A stretch of 64,000 nt of DNA from Euborellia annulipes (GCA_023213315.1 JAKCPI010012583.1:1-64000); one strand, 5' to 3'; numbered from the stretch's first letter, positions 22,560 to 47,580 are shown. Notes: a model not told the origin generated them from the letters alone. Numbers and translations are program-made.

Positions 22560-22920
22560 AATGAGGATTGAAATGGTTGATAAATAGAGGTGGTCGGGCG
22601 TGCGCTGATTGGTCCATGGGCCATTTCATCAATGGCCCGATCACTTAACATTTCGATGGCGAATCGATCCTCCCGGAGGATGGAAAGGAAAGGAGCCGGC
22701 CACGCGATAACGAGTTTATCGCCCAATTGCCCTTGTGTTTTTATAGGGTCCTTCCCCCGGGGCAATGTGCACTCAAGGAATTAGGCTCTGACCCCCACCG
22801 TAGTCTCATATAATCGGCCGTTAACTAGGCGATCAATCAGGGCCTGAACCGGGTCCATTTACATCGGGACAGCGTTAACGCCTGCCTGGCCTTCCTTTAA
22901 TTGATTAAATAAAATATCCT
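22560..22920. promoter_or_regulatory. Candidate non-coding element (GC-richer, non-repetitive)
   Basis: Markedly more GC than its surroundings and unlike every repeat here. Contains CATCAATGGCCCGATCAC, GATAACGAGTTTATCG and TTAATTGATTAAAT. No protein motif on either strand. Confidence 0.28.
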
Positions 22921-22929
22921 TGGAGGGGA

Positions 22930-23500
22930 AAAAAACGCCAGACAATAGATTAGTGCATTTAGTGATTTTGTATGAAAACAAATGATCACTTAAAAAAATC
23001 AATCGAAAAATTAAATAAAAAAAATTTTTATTAGAGAGTAGTTGATCGAATTAATTAATTTTCCAACTTTACACCAAAAAATTATTACTTATTTACATTT
23101 ATATATTATATATATAAAACATATATTAATAAATAGAATATTACAATGAAATTAAGATTAAAATAATATTTACATTTTTTTAAATATATATACTCTAATA
23201 TATTTATATCCATTATATGCATTATATACAATAAATATATGCATTTAGTCAAAATAAAAATAGTGGAGATTATGAAGAAATTAAATTGAAATAATTATCA
23301 CATAAACCAAAAGACAAGCCGGAGGCGAAAGGCCTTCTATCATACAAATTCCTCATTTACTTCCCTTACCATTAGAATGACACATCCTGCTCTTAGTTAC
23401 AATCCTTTACTCCCTCAGATTAGCCCCATCCCTATTTCATGTTTAATTACTTTATTGAAAAGAAGAAATGAATGGCTGAATGATAATTAACAAGTACAGG
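22930..23500. other. Unassigned AT-rich spacer
   Basis: Very AT-rich with TATATA runs at about 23100-23240; nothing recognised. Confidence 0.35.
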
Positions 23501-23504
23501 TAGA

Positions 23505-23620
23505 TCTAGGCAGCCAGCAAAGAATAAAAACTTTAATTAAATATCGTCGAGGTTTCGTGAACGCATCCTTCCCATCTTCAGGATGATAAATGTGTGATTT
23601 AGATTGATACAAAAGTATTC
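23505..23620 (-). mobile_element. Penelope-related end fragment
   Basis: GGCAGCCAGCAAAG edge; the minus strand has CCTGAAGATGGGAAGG ... CACGAAACCTCG. A related piece lies at about 35100. Confidence 0.4.
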
Positions 23621-23649
23621 ATTAATAAAATTTTAGAAATAAGACATTT

Positions 23650-24405
23650 TTTTGGCATAAATCGTCGTTTATTTTAGTAAATAATAATACAAAAAGTGTT
23701 ATTTAATTACAATAAAATACAAAGTTTCGTCTGCTAAATATGCAGCCGTCATCAGGTAGATGCATTCAATATGAACAATGAGCACTAGGTGCAAAGAAAA
23801 TTTTTTAAATGCTATTTTTAAATTTAAAAAATCTTACTTTTGTATGTTTTAATTAATATCCTGACAAGTTTTTTTTTTTTAATTTTTCATAAAATTAAGA
23901 TATTTCAACAGCCCCTTGTTGTGGGGACGTGTGAATTGTTGGGAGGGGGGGGGGGGGGTGGGGAAAAAGAAATCAGGGAGGGATCGAAAAAATGGGGGCT
24001 GGGGGCCAAAAGAAGGGAGTTAAAAGTGAGGAAGATTGGAAAATAGATCGAAATAAAATATAGAAAAAAGTTGAGTCTAGTAAATGTAGATCGGAAAGGG
24101 GTTGATTAAAAATTAGTGAATCTCGAGATTAGATCTGTGGATGTTATGATGTAGAGATATGATGTGTATTAAGATGGGAGTGATGAGGTTGATATATAAG
24201 ATAGGGAGGAATGGTAGGTGTAACAAAAAAAAAGGGTGGGAGAAATTCTATTTGAAATTTTTTTTTTTTTGCCATATAAGCTTGGACCACCCTAATGAGC
24301 ACTGAGTGAATTGTGTGGATGCATCTACCTGCTGCATATTTAGCAGTAATTAATAACACTTTTGTATTATTATTTACTAAAATAAACGACGATTTATGCC
24401 AAAAA
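23650..24405. mobile_element. Foldback element with hammerhead-like motif and G-rich centre
   Basis: Arms GGCATAAATCGTCGTTTAT and the inverse (AAACGACGATTTATGCC). Minus strand 23756-23721 reads CCTGATGACGGCTGC ... GCAGACGAAACTTTG. The centre (23930-24020) is a G-rich tract that breaks the symmetry. Confidence 0.65.
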
Positions 24406-25365
24406 AAATCAATTAATCATGATTACCTTAAATTTAACAAAGAACTCAAAATCTCAATGATTTATTTGTACGAAATTCATGTTTTTTTTTACGAAATTTT
24501 TTTCATAAAAAATTTTATTTGTTCTAATCTCCACTTTTCTTAAGTATAATACTCAATTTTAAAGGATGGATTATGAATTTAAAATAATTACATGAAACAA
24601 TTGAATGTTTTTTTAAATCTAAATGATCACGATTTGTTTTTTGTTTTCTAAGAAATTTTTATCTTATTTTTTGTTCTATACTTCTATAATCCAATTTATA
24701 TAATAATTATAATAATATACGTATATACACATTGGATGAACCCTGCTTCGGACGACACTCTGTCTCTAATAAACAATCACTCACGTTTATTTATATTTTC
24801 TCTTTTTTACTAAATTTATATCTAATTTTAAATTTATGTGGTGATTTTGCGTATACATGTCACGAGAAAATTTGTAGTTTATTATTATTATTTTTTTTTT
24901 TTTTTGTACGTATCACTCACAATGAAGATAATAAAAACACTTTTTTCTCCAAACACTTTATATTTTGTTCTTTTAAAACTTTTTGTCTTTATTGTCAACG
25001 CATAAATGTGAAGTTCAGAGTAAAAATATGATGAAAAATATTTTTTTTTTTAAATAAGATAACCATAATAACCATAATTTCGAAAGCTAAAAATACACTA
25101 GACAGGATCGGTTAGAGTTTTTGGGGCAGATCTTCATACAAATACCCGTCAAAAAATTCAAAATTCAAATAGAAAAAAATGCTCTTTTAGGGGGCAGTTT
25201 GGGGCAGATAGATAAATTCAATGTATTGGAAAAATCAAATGTTCTTCGAAAATTTTTGTGTGGTTCACTTGCCTCGATCGAAAGTATTAGTTATTATAAG
25301 TTTGATAATTTTCGAAATTGAAAGAAAATAAAACCAGCAAAGGATTTAGTCCATATATATTTAAT
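24406..25365. other. Unassigned AT-rich spacer
   Basis: Long T runs and no recognisable gene or repeat. Open frames are low-complexity. Confidence 0.35.
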
Positions 25366-25369
25366 ATAA

Positions 25370-25698
25370 AGCAGCCCATACATACACAGTTAAACTGCGC
25401 AGTTAGTCACGTGTGACGCCATGTCTGAGCGATAAACTGAGGAAACTGCGCATTTCACGCAGGTTTTTGTGCAGGCAAGCGGCCTGAGCAAAAGTTTCTA
25501 CTTTTGCAGAAATTAACTGCGCAGATCCACAGCTTATCAGAGAATATTTCGGTCTATACACTGCAGGAAAAAACTGAGAGAACTGAAAGCAAAATTGATG
25601 GGAAAACTGAAGTAGCCCACACACCTTCAGTTCAGATAACTGTACAGTTCTTTACTCAGTTTTTTGCACAGTAAAACTGTGTGTTTATGGGCCGCTTA
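25370..25698. mobile_element. MITE with ~30-bp inverted ends
   Basis: The left end AGCAGCCCATACATACACAG and the inverted right end AGCGGCCCATAAACACACAG agree over about 30 bp. The interior has many AACTG/CAGTT subterminal repeats. Flanks TTAATAT occur on both sides but the exact duplication is unclear. Confidence 0.6.
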
Positions 25699-26110
25699 AT
25701 ATTTCAACTTGTCAATAAAGAGGATATATATAAAAGTGAATAAATAATTTTTCTCTTTAATTTCAAACACCGAAATCCGTCCGTCTTTTTTGACTAATAA
25801 TAACTGTTGTTATTTTTTCGTAAACGACATGCATACTTTCCGAATAAGTAAAAAAAACTTCCTTTCATCGATAGGCGAAATACACCTTTAAAACTGCAGA
25901 AATAAAAAAACTCCCGTTAAAAAAAAATTCTAAAAAAAGGTCCAAATAATATTCCCAAGTGAACTCCGAAGATTTTTTTAAAGTCCGACCCTACGATTAT
26001 GATGATTTTCATTTCATGAAAAAATTATTAAGTTTGGCTTTTAATAATATCTGATTAAATAATCTGATTTGAAAAAAAAATAAATAAATGGATTTATTAT
26101 AACGTTGTTA
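25699..26110. other. 3' flank of shox
   Basis: AT-rich, presumably 3' UTR and downstream sequence on the minus strand. AATAAA on that strand is seen only at 26100-26095. Confidence 0.35.
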
Positions 26111-39670
<13,560 letters not shown>

Positions 39671-39702
39671 CTACTAAATAAAAAGTGAATCTATTGTAAA
39701 AA

Positions 39703-39817
39703 CAAAAAAAAATCTGGTGTGAGTGGCACACAGCACACAACTTTCTCTTACCCTTCGGTAAGAGATAGTTGTCTTTCTCTCTATATATATTTCATATTTA
39801 GGGTAAGAGAAAATAAA
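39703..39817 (-). mobile_element. R2 remnant consisting of the two ends only
   Basis: The hairpin start CTGGTGTGAGTGGCACACAG ... GGTAAGAGATAGTTG is joined directly to the opposite end (CTTTCTCTCTATATAT ... GGGTAAGAGAAAATAAAA). An internal deletion of about 500 bp, 60 bp upstream of the homeodomain exon. Confidence 0.75.
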
Positions 39818-39978
39818 AATATTTGCGAAGATTAAAGTGAAGCAATATAGAAATTGAAAATATTTTGTTAAATAAATATAGGCTACTATAGAACAGAAGT
39901 ATAAATTCGTTTTCTATACTTAAACATCCCAAATGACGAATACAGTAATATAATTCTTCAATTAACAAATCCTAAATG

Positions 39979-40087
39979 AGCCCTCGCGCTAGGTGTAGTT
40001 GATAGCGTGCCTACCTACTATACCGAACGTCGCGGGTTCGGACTCCAGGCAGGCCGATGATTTTATTTAAGCCATTTGGATACGAAA
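39979..40087 (+). mobile_element. SINE-A, head half
   Basis: GCTAGGTGTAGTTGATAGCG (A-box region) and CGCGGGTTCGGACTCC (B box), then CCGATGATTTTATTTAAGCC. The tail is lost at a junction with R2 sequence. Confidence 0.7.
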
Positions 40088-40137
40088 TCATACCTTCGGT
40101 AATCGAAAGTTGTGTGCTATGCGACCAGTCACACCAG

Positions 40138-41046
40138 ATTTTACTTTCTCTTATAGCCTAGATATATATAGTGAACAAGAATTGGATGCATGTCAAAAAT
40201 TCGATCAATGATTTTAATGGATATACACGTTTTAAAGTCCGTTGAATCCAAAAAAGTGGTTTTTGCAACATGGTCATAGGCGTCATTGGGGGGGGGGGGC
40301 AGGGGGGGGGCATTTGCCCCGCCCAAGGGCTCTGATTTTTATAAAATTTTATATTATTCTACATAAAATACTTCAAAATACATCTACGAGTATACAAACT
40401 GTACAAAATTAAACAATTAATTAAATTAAATATGTTTTGGCCAAATTTGAGTACCCATTTGTAAGTAAATTTTAAGAAAAAAAAAATGTTTGCCCCCCCC
40501 CCCCCAAGAAAAAGTTGAAATGACGCCACTGAACATGGTCTGTCTGTCTGTCTGTGAACAAAATATCTCGAGAACGAAAAGAGCTAGGAGGTTGGAATTT
40601 TATATTTAAGTTAGGCACACCTATGGGACGTGACACGAAGCTTTTGAACAAAATCGGCCAAAGAGTACTAGTACTTTACTGATGTAACTTTTCAGTTTTT
40701 TTTTCGATTTTCTCGAAATTCGCTCTAACGATTTTGATTAAAATTCAAAAATCAATTATTTTTTAGTTTTTCTTTAAAATATTCTTATTCTGCCCTCAAA
40801 ATTGTCTGAAGACCACTTTACTCTTTTACTTCATAGGAAAGATAGGTAGAAATAGTTGCCATGGTAAGAAAATATAAATATTTTCCCATGTTTATAAATT
40901 TTACATCTTGAATTCAAACGGCGCCCCGGGGGGGGGGGGGGGGGGGGGATATATCGGCGGAAACTAAATATATTGTGACACAAAAAAATCTGGTGTGACA
41001 AGCTCAGTACACAACTTTCTCTCACTCCAGTCACACCAGATTTTTA
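40138..41046 (+). mobile_element. R2 element interrupted by a hAT MITE
   Basis: Starts directly at the end of a preceding R2 hairpin fragment (40088-40140), sharing the T run. Interior blocks are in order; a hAT lies at 40275-40531 and a long G run at 40927-40948 replaces part of the interior. Ends CAGTCACACCAGATTTTT. Confidence 0.75.
40275..40531. mobile_element. hAT-type MITE, 257 bp
   Basis: Ends CATAGGCGTCATT and AATGACGCCACTG, with AACATGGT on both sides (40267-40274 and 40532-40539), exactly splitting the R2 block ACATGGTCTGTC. G and C runs sit inside each end. Confidence 0.8.
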
Positions 41047-41245
41047 CTAAGTATTTTTGTTGGGATAGACTATAATTTTTTCGCCTGTATGTATTATTAT
41101 AATAATATAGATAACGAGTTTGGCTTTCAGTCAATTAAGATTGGTTACTGAAACAGTGAAAACGAAATAATCTTTTCTAGTATTGGAAGTTTTTATTTTA
41201 ATATAGCTCGTTAATTGATGTAGTAGAAGGAGAATAAAAGAGAGT

Positions 41246-41424
41246 GCATCTAGTTATATTTTCTTTTATTAAACCCTCAGTGCTGACCTTTCGGTCCTAT
41301 TTAAGGCCATCCTCAGAGCATGTTGAAATTGAAATTTATGATCACAACCCTAATGCTCTGAGGATGACCCTAAACAGAACCGAAACATCAGCACTGAGGG
41401 TTTAATAAAAGAAAATATAACTAG
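41246..41424. mobile_element. Foldback element of the Penelope-related family
   Basis: Perfectly inverted arms around TTCTTTTATTAAACCCTCAG. Inner halves differ: TTTCGGTCC...AAGGCCATCCTCAG and CTGAGGATGACCC...AGAACCGAAACA. Confidence 0.75.
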
Positions 41425-42279
41425 CTGTTCTCTCTTTTTATTTTCCTTCAACTAAATAATCTTTTCGTTTTTTAGTTTTAGTTTAGTTTAGTCGCTAAAG
41501 ACTATTTAAAAAAAAATTTATACATATGCAAATAAATAAATAGTTTTCCTAAAATTTGCCGCCCAGGCGCACGCCTAGTGCGTCTAGTGTGTTCCGCCTC
41601 TTCGGAAATACGCCCCTGATCTTCATTAATAAGTCTATATAACGAAAGTTAGCATAATAATTAGTATAAAATAGTAATGTGTTAAACTACCAACATTCTT
41701 TTAAAAATTATTTTCTAGCTTGGCATTCCACAACTAGCTTCTAAAATAAAATTTCTATTTATTTTCTAATTCATTTTATACCAAAAATAATCATCATGAT
41801 ATTGCTATAGCCTATTATATACATTTTTGTTTTTATTCGTGGCCGTCGTAAAAAAAAAAAAAAATTCAATTAAGTTTAAAGTTTTAAAAACCCTTAGAGC
41901 ATTATTTTAACATCAGCTTTATATCCCAAGAGGAAGGTAAATTCCACCTTCATTTTCATCCCCTTGTTTCTTTTTCTCTCTCACTCACTCCACTCACTTC
42001 ACACGTGTGTAAAACGATAATCAAATTCACGTTTCAATTGTGTAACAATTTCATTTGACCAGCGTGGTGTAGTGAAAAAAAAAACGGTGAACTGTGGCTA
42101 ATAAGAGTGACTTGGTGTTGGTGTGATGTTAGTGGGTGAGGGGCGCTGATTTATCCTTCCGCCATCGGGGCGCTGCTTTGCCATCACTCAACCCCCACCC
42201 ACTCTCCCTTTTGCCCTTATGCTCTGCAGAAAGGGCAGCTAAACGAGGCGTTTTCCACCCCAGAGGCTTCTCTCTCGTT

Positions 42280-42289
42280 CCCTTTTATA
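42280..42289 (-). promoter_or_regulatory. Candidate TATA box (TATAAAAGGG) in a GC-richer segment upstream of shox
   Basis: TATAAAAGGG reads on the minus strand, 2.6 kb upstream of the homeodomain exon. The segment 41930-42340 has higher GC content and no recognisable repeat. No first coding exon with a phase-1 donor could be identified downstream, so the link to shox is only positional. Confidence 0.25.
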
Positions 42290-42619
42290 GATTCTTGGCA
42301 CCACCGACCCTTCATTTGTGTGATACAATTATTTTGAAATGATTTAACATATATAATCTAATAATAACCCAAGTGGACGCTAGTGGCAATAGGGTGGAGG
42401 TTTTTATTAATATTCTGCGTATAAATTTTAAGATTTATAAGATTAATGACGAATGTAGATTTAATCAATTTTAAAATATAATTAAATAACTCAAAACAAA
42501 ACAGGAAAATATTTTTTATTCAAACAAAGATGAGTTCTAAATGGCCTCGAATGCCGAATTATTGATGAAGAAAATAATAATTCATTTCTTCCAAACAAAA
42601 AATGATAAACAAATTCTAC

Positions 42620-42713
42620 AAATGCCGGCTTGCTCAGCAGGATGTATTCTGTACAGAAAGCATAAAAACTCAATTTTGAAGATTTGGTACCTTTTCATGT
42701 GGACGGTCACATA
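42620..42713. mobile_element. Half copy of the GTGACCGTCCAC MITE
   Basis: CAGGATGTATTCTGTACAGA ... GATTTGGTACCTTTTCATGT ... GGACGGTCAC matches the right half of the element at 14.4-14.8 kb. Confidence 0.65.
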
Positions 42714-42780
42714 TGTATTTATTTATTTTTAAAATTTTTTGGATCACTGGCCACCGATTAAAGGGAAATAATAAAAAAAA

Positions 42781-43447
42781 AATATGGTGTGACTAGCCGC
42801 ATAGCACACAACTTTCTCTTACCTTCGGTAATCGAAAGTTGTGTTCTGTGCTTGTTACACCAGATTTTTTGTGTCGACATATATTTAGATCCCGACAGTA
42901 GGAACATTTGAATGCAGATGTAAAATTTATAAACTGTGGGAAAATATTTATATTTTGTTACCATGGCAACCATGTCTCCTATCTTTCCTATGAAGCACAA
43001 GAGTAAAGTGGTGCTTCAGACAGATTTCAATGGCAAAATGAGAATATACGTTTGAAAGAGCATCTAAAAAATAATTGATTTTTGAATTTAAATAAAAAAT
43101 CGTTGGAGCGAATTTTGAGAAAATCGAAAAACACTGAAAAACTACATCAGTAAAATACTAGTATTCTTTGGCCGATTTTGATTAAAAGCTTATTTTCACG
43201 GTCCCGGGAGGTGTTTTAACTTATATCTAAAATTTCAGTCTCCTAGCTCAATTCCTTCATGCTTAAAATTGAACACACCACACACACACACACACACACA
43301 GACCACCATTGTGCAGGACCCATTTTTTTGGACTCAGGGGACCTCATAACATGTATAATCCATCAAAATCTCGACATCGAATTTTTGAGATGATCGCAAT
43401 ACTTTCTCTCTCTATATATTTCATATATAGGGTCAGAGAAAGTAAAA
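42781..43447 (-). mobile_element. R2 element, full length
   Basis: Hairpin at 42783-42870, all family blocks, (CA)n at about 43275-43300 in place of GTCT, and the outer end GGGTCAGAGAAAGTAAAA. Confidence 0.85.
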
Positions 43448-43577
43448 AGAAAAAGGAGTAAACAACCAAAAGAATAATGAAATTGGTTGATAATGGCCTT
43501 TTCTAATTAGAGTGGAAACCTTGGGTTTTTATTTACATGGAGGCTTTCTCTTTTGCTTCTTTTTCATTCATTTTATC

Positions 43578-44835
43578 TGTAACAATTGAAATCTACAGCC
43601 ACCTGGTCGCGCTAATGCTCAAAACAAAAGTGGCCAAGATAAAGGAATTAATCAATCTTTATGTGATACTTATTACATTTGATTTTATATCCTCGCTAGT
43701 TTAATTTCGTAAGGTGATTCCGACATGAAATAATTTGAACAATTTCCGAGTCATTAGTTTTTTTTTTGGTATGTGTATCTCCAATGGAAGAATAATAGCG
43801 ATTAATTTTCAAGTGATCGATGCTCGGAAATCGTCAAATAAACTATCATCATTAATCATTTATCCCCTAGTTGAAAGTATTAGTAAACAATCGGACACAT
43901 TTAGCAAGTTTGTTGCAACACACACAGCCAAACTTATATAGATTTATGCAATTAATTAATTGAAGCAAAAAGAGAGGGAGAAAAGAATCAAGTAAAGAAA
44001 AGTCAGTCCCCTTCATTTGGTGAAGAAGATCCCGAGAGGTCTTCAGGGAGATATTATTCTTCCCCTCTGGTTTAAGCACCAGACAAACCCCTCTTCAAAA
44101 GCTTTCTCTTTTGTCCTTAAATCTTCTCAATGAACTTAATTTAAAAATGATCTTGTTTAAAATTTTTTCAATTGGATATTTCATATTTTATTTTCATCAA
44201 TTTTATTGTAACAATTGAAATCTACAGCCACCTGGTCGCGCTAATGCTCAAAACAAAAGTGGCCAAGATAAAGGAATTAATCAATCTTTATGTGATACTT
44301 ATTACATTTGATTTTATATCCTCTCTAGTTTAATTTCGTAAGGTGATTCCGACATGAAATAATTTGAACAATTTCCGAGTCATTAGTTTTTTTTTTGGTA
44401 TGTGTATCTCCAATGGAAGAATAATAGCGATTAATTTTCAAGTGATCGATGCTCGGAAATCGTCAAATAAACTATCATCATTAATCATTTATCCCCTAGT
44501 TGAAAGTATTAGTAAACAATCGGATACATTTAGCAAGTTTGTTGCAACACACACAGCCATACTTATATAGATTTATGCAATTAATTAATTGAAGCAAAAA
44601 GAGAGGGAGAAAAGAATCAAGTAAAGAAAAGTCAGTCCCCTTCATTTGGTGAAGAAGATTCCGAGAGGTCTTCAGGGAGATATTATTCTTCCCCTCTGGT
44701 TTAAGCACCAGACAAACCCCTCTTCAAAAGCTTTCTCTTTTTGTGCTTAAATCTTCTCAATGAACTTAATTTAAAAATGATCTTGCTTAAAATTTTTTCA
44801 ATTGGATATTTCATATTTTATCTTCATCAATTTTA
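43578..44835. repeat. Recent tandem duplication, 2 x 629 bp
   Basis: Unit 1 is 43578-44206 and unit 2 is 44207-44835, head to tail with an exact 629-bp offset and only about 7-9 differences seen by eye. The sequence matches none of the transposon families in the window. It contains TAATTAATTGAAGC and ATTAATCATTT sites. A 68-codon open frame in each copy starts in plain non-coding-looking sequence and is probably chance. It lies about 4 kb upstream of the shox homeodomain exon. Confidence 0.9.
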
Positions 44836-45148
44836 TTTATTAATTTAATTAATTAACTATAGGCTCTAAGTTTATCTTTTGGGTAAAAAAAAGAACAATT
44901 ATGAGAAAGTAATCTTGAAAACGGTGTTCTAGAATCTGACACTTTACTTCTCATTCTCAATAAGAGAAAAATTGTGCACAGAGCTACATCACAACAAGGA
45001 TTCGGAGACCAGTTTCAGAATGAATAAATTGTATTCGACTCGCAATTACTGTATACTATGTACCAGTATATTGCCACGAGATTTGAATATGTAAAAAAAA
45101 TCCTACTTATACATTATGACCAGCCTCCATGCTCTGAAGATGATCGCC
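44836..45148. other. Unassigned spacer
   Basis: No gene. GCTCTGAAGATGATCGCC at 45130 is a lone Penelope-related motif. Confidence 0.35.
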
Positions 45149-45263
45149 TAAAAAATGCAATCTCAATGCACTGAGTTTTTCGTAATTAGTGTATAAATTA
45201 AATATCTAATGGTTGCTTATAAAATTGAGCAATAGCTGCATTTTGCTTAAAATCCGGTCTCTA
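45149..45263. mobile_element. hAT element, right-end fragment
   Basis: AAAATGCAATCTCAATGCAC ... TTAAAATCCGGTCTCTA matches the right end of the element at 58575-59156. Confidence 0.7.
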
Positions 45264-45946
45264 CTTATCACCATTATAACAAAATATCTCAAGAACGAAA
45301 GGAGCTAGGAAGTTGAAATTTTATATTAAAGTTAGGCACCTCCATGGGACGTGACACGAAGCTTTTGGACAAAATCGGCCCATCTAAAATATTTTACTGA
45401 TGTAGTTTTTCAGTTGTTTTCTATTTTAAATAAAATCGGCCAAAGAGTACTAGTGCTTTTTTGATGTACCTTTCAGTTTTTTTCAATTTTCTCAAAATTT
45501 GCTCCAACTATTTTGATTAAAATTCAAAAATCAATTGTTTTTTAGATGCTCTTTAAAATGTATATTTTCATTTTGCCATTGAAATCTTCTGAAGACCACT
45601 TTACTCTTGTACTTCAAGGAAAGATAGGAGAAATGTAATGTATGTCATGGAAACAAAATATAAATATTTTACCATGTTTATGAAAATTTACAGGTTTTGT
45701 TATTGGTATTATTGTATGAATGTGTTTGCTATCTGTATTATTTTATTAATGTTTTTGCTATCTGTTTTGTTTTTGCTATTTGTATTATTGTATTAATGTC
45801 TTTTTTATTTGTATTAGTTTATTAAGGTTTTTTGTTATTTGTATATATTTATATAATTTTTTTGCTATTTAATATTGTATGTATTGGTGAGCCCCGATGG
45901 CCGCTGGCTGAGGGAATAATAAAAAAAAAAAAAAAAAAATTTACAG

Positions 45947-46055
45947 GCCCACGGGGCTTAGAGTAGTTGGTAGCGTGCCTACCTTCTTGCCGAAAATACT
46001 GTGTGAATGTGAGTGTGAATGAGAAAAAAGTGTGAATGTTTAAAAAATAAAAAAA
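45947..46055 (+). mobile_element. SINE-A with large internal deletion
   Basis: The head GGGGCTTAGAGTAGTTGGTAG CGTGCC is fused directly to the tail TTGCCGAAAATACTGTG and poly(A). The B box and body are missing. Confidence 0.7.
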
Positions 46056-46101
46056 ATTTACATCTTGAAATTTTAAGGTACTGTCGGGAACTAAATATAT
46101 C

Positions 46102-46565
46102 AGTTGCTCTCGGCCTGGGAGTAGGCAGGTTGAGACCCCGGGAACCAAGAGCTAACACCCTGACTTGGGGAGTAGGCAGATTGAGGCCCAAAGTCAACCC
46201 AAACCAAACACAAACCCGATTACACAGAACCAACCACTGTCCATTCTTCAGAGACAAACCCAGACCTCTGAGGCATCCACCAATACACCGACTTGGGAGT
46301 AGGCAGATTGAGGACCCATAGTCAACCTAAACCGAACACAATTACACACAACAAACCTTCCTCCAGCTCTCAGAGACCAATCCACGCCTCTGAGTCATCC
46401 ACAAAATTGACCTGGGGACCAGGAAGACTGCGACCCCGTAAACAGCCCCCCTCCACCATTACATCCTAACTTCCTCTCTCTTGAAAATGGCTCCAAAAAG
46501 AGAGCCGAAACGTCGAGTAAATCTCAGCACCCCACGCGACTTAACCCGAGAAAACTTATCTTTGC
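46102..46565 (+). mobile_element. Short retroposon with internal repeats and hammerhead-like 3' motif
   Basis: AACTAAATATAT is present on both sides (ends at 46101; repeated from 46566), splitting R2. The interior is GC-richer and has three to four copies of a GGGAGTAGGCAGATTGAGG ... CAACC ... AACACAA unit. Near the end: TTGAAAATGGCTCC ... AGAGCCGAAACGTCGAG. No open frame of note. Confidence 0.6.
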
Positions 46566-47092
46566 AACTAAATATATGTCAACACAAAAAATCTGGTGTG
46601 ACAAGCACGGAACACAACTTTCGATTACCGAAGGTAAAAGTTGTGTGCTGTGCGATCAGTCCCACCAGATTTTTTATTTTATTTAATTAATTCCTTGATA
46701 ATAATAGAGATTTAGTTAAAAAAAAAAAAACAGTAAATTTCCGAAAGAAAAACGACGGGAACGGCTCTTTCGCCTTCCAAAGTTTAACAAACAAGTAAAC
46801 TACGACACGTCAAAGCGATCTCTTGGGACCCCCTTCGATTCCAAGAGTAACACTCTCTTCGACAGTTTCTTAAGGAATCGATTTGTCTTTCTTTTTCTTT
46901 TTCTATTTCCTCAGATTGATTATTCTACTTCGTTTATCATGTGCTCAATTAGAATCTTTCTTTTAATTTTACGGATGAGTCTGGAAATTTCACATATTGA
47001 TGTAGAATGAATGTTTTGCAAAAGTAAAAGATGGTCACTTTTATGTATTCAGATGCATAAAGATGCTTTATATTTAATAAAACATATAACAT

Positions 47093-47345
47093 GGCCCTCG
47101 GGGCTTGGCGTAGAGGTTAGCGTGCTAACCTCGTATACCAAACGTCGCGGGTTCGGACCCCAGGCAGTCCGATGATTTTATTTAAGCCACTTGGATACCA
47201 AATGGCTTAAATAAGAATGACTGAACCCCATATATGTATATTAAACTCTATATCGTAAAAGTCTTAAGCCTAAGTTGCCGAAAAGACTGTGAATGTGAGC
47301 GTGAATGAGAAAAAAAGTGTGAGTGTTTAAAAAAAAAAAAAAAAA
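47093..47345 (+). mobile_element. SINE-A, full length
   Basis: CTCGGGGCTTGGCGTAGAGG (head, A box), CGTCGCGGGTTCGGACCCC (B box), body, GTGAATGTGAGCGTGAATGA tail and poly(A) of about 18. This is one of the best-preserved copies. Confidence 0.85.
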
Positions 47346-47419
47346 CAACATAATTACATAATTTAGATGATTACCTTGGGAGGTAGGAAAATTTGATTTA
47401 AAATAATTCATAATAAAAT

Positions 47420-47580
47420 AAATCAGGCCGGCATTGCAAGAAGCCCTTTGGCTAAAGAACAATGGTAAAATCTTGCCTCTTGTGCTAACGATCTGAGGTT
47501 CACATCCCGGTTCATGAGGCAAATATTTATTTCATTTGAATTGGCTACCAAACAATTAAAATTACTAAAGACCCGGACAA
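47420..47580 (+). mobile_element. SINE-B, head and body
   Basis: GAGGTTCACATCCCGG is B-box-like; TATTTCATTTGAATTGGCTA is the family body. Confidence 0.5.

Larger units (their letters stand above)
45279..46680 (+). mobile_element. R2 element broken by several insertions
   Basis: R2 pieces at 45279-45695, 46057-46100 and 46566-46680 (with hairpin). Between them are a T/GTATT-rich tandem stretch (45700-45880), a short SINE-like GAGCCCCGATGGCCGCTGG piece with poly(A), a deleted SINE-A and a retroposon with duplication. Confidence 0.7.

Noticed and set aside
43735..44708. Two identical 68-codon plus-strand frames and two 70-codon minus-strand frames
   Set aside because: They are repeated only because the 629-bp unit is duplicated; no domain, and both strands open, so coding is unlikely.
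46019..46321. 100-codon open frame on the plus strand
   Set aside because: It crosses a SINE-A tail, R2 sequence and a nested retroposon; a chance frame.
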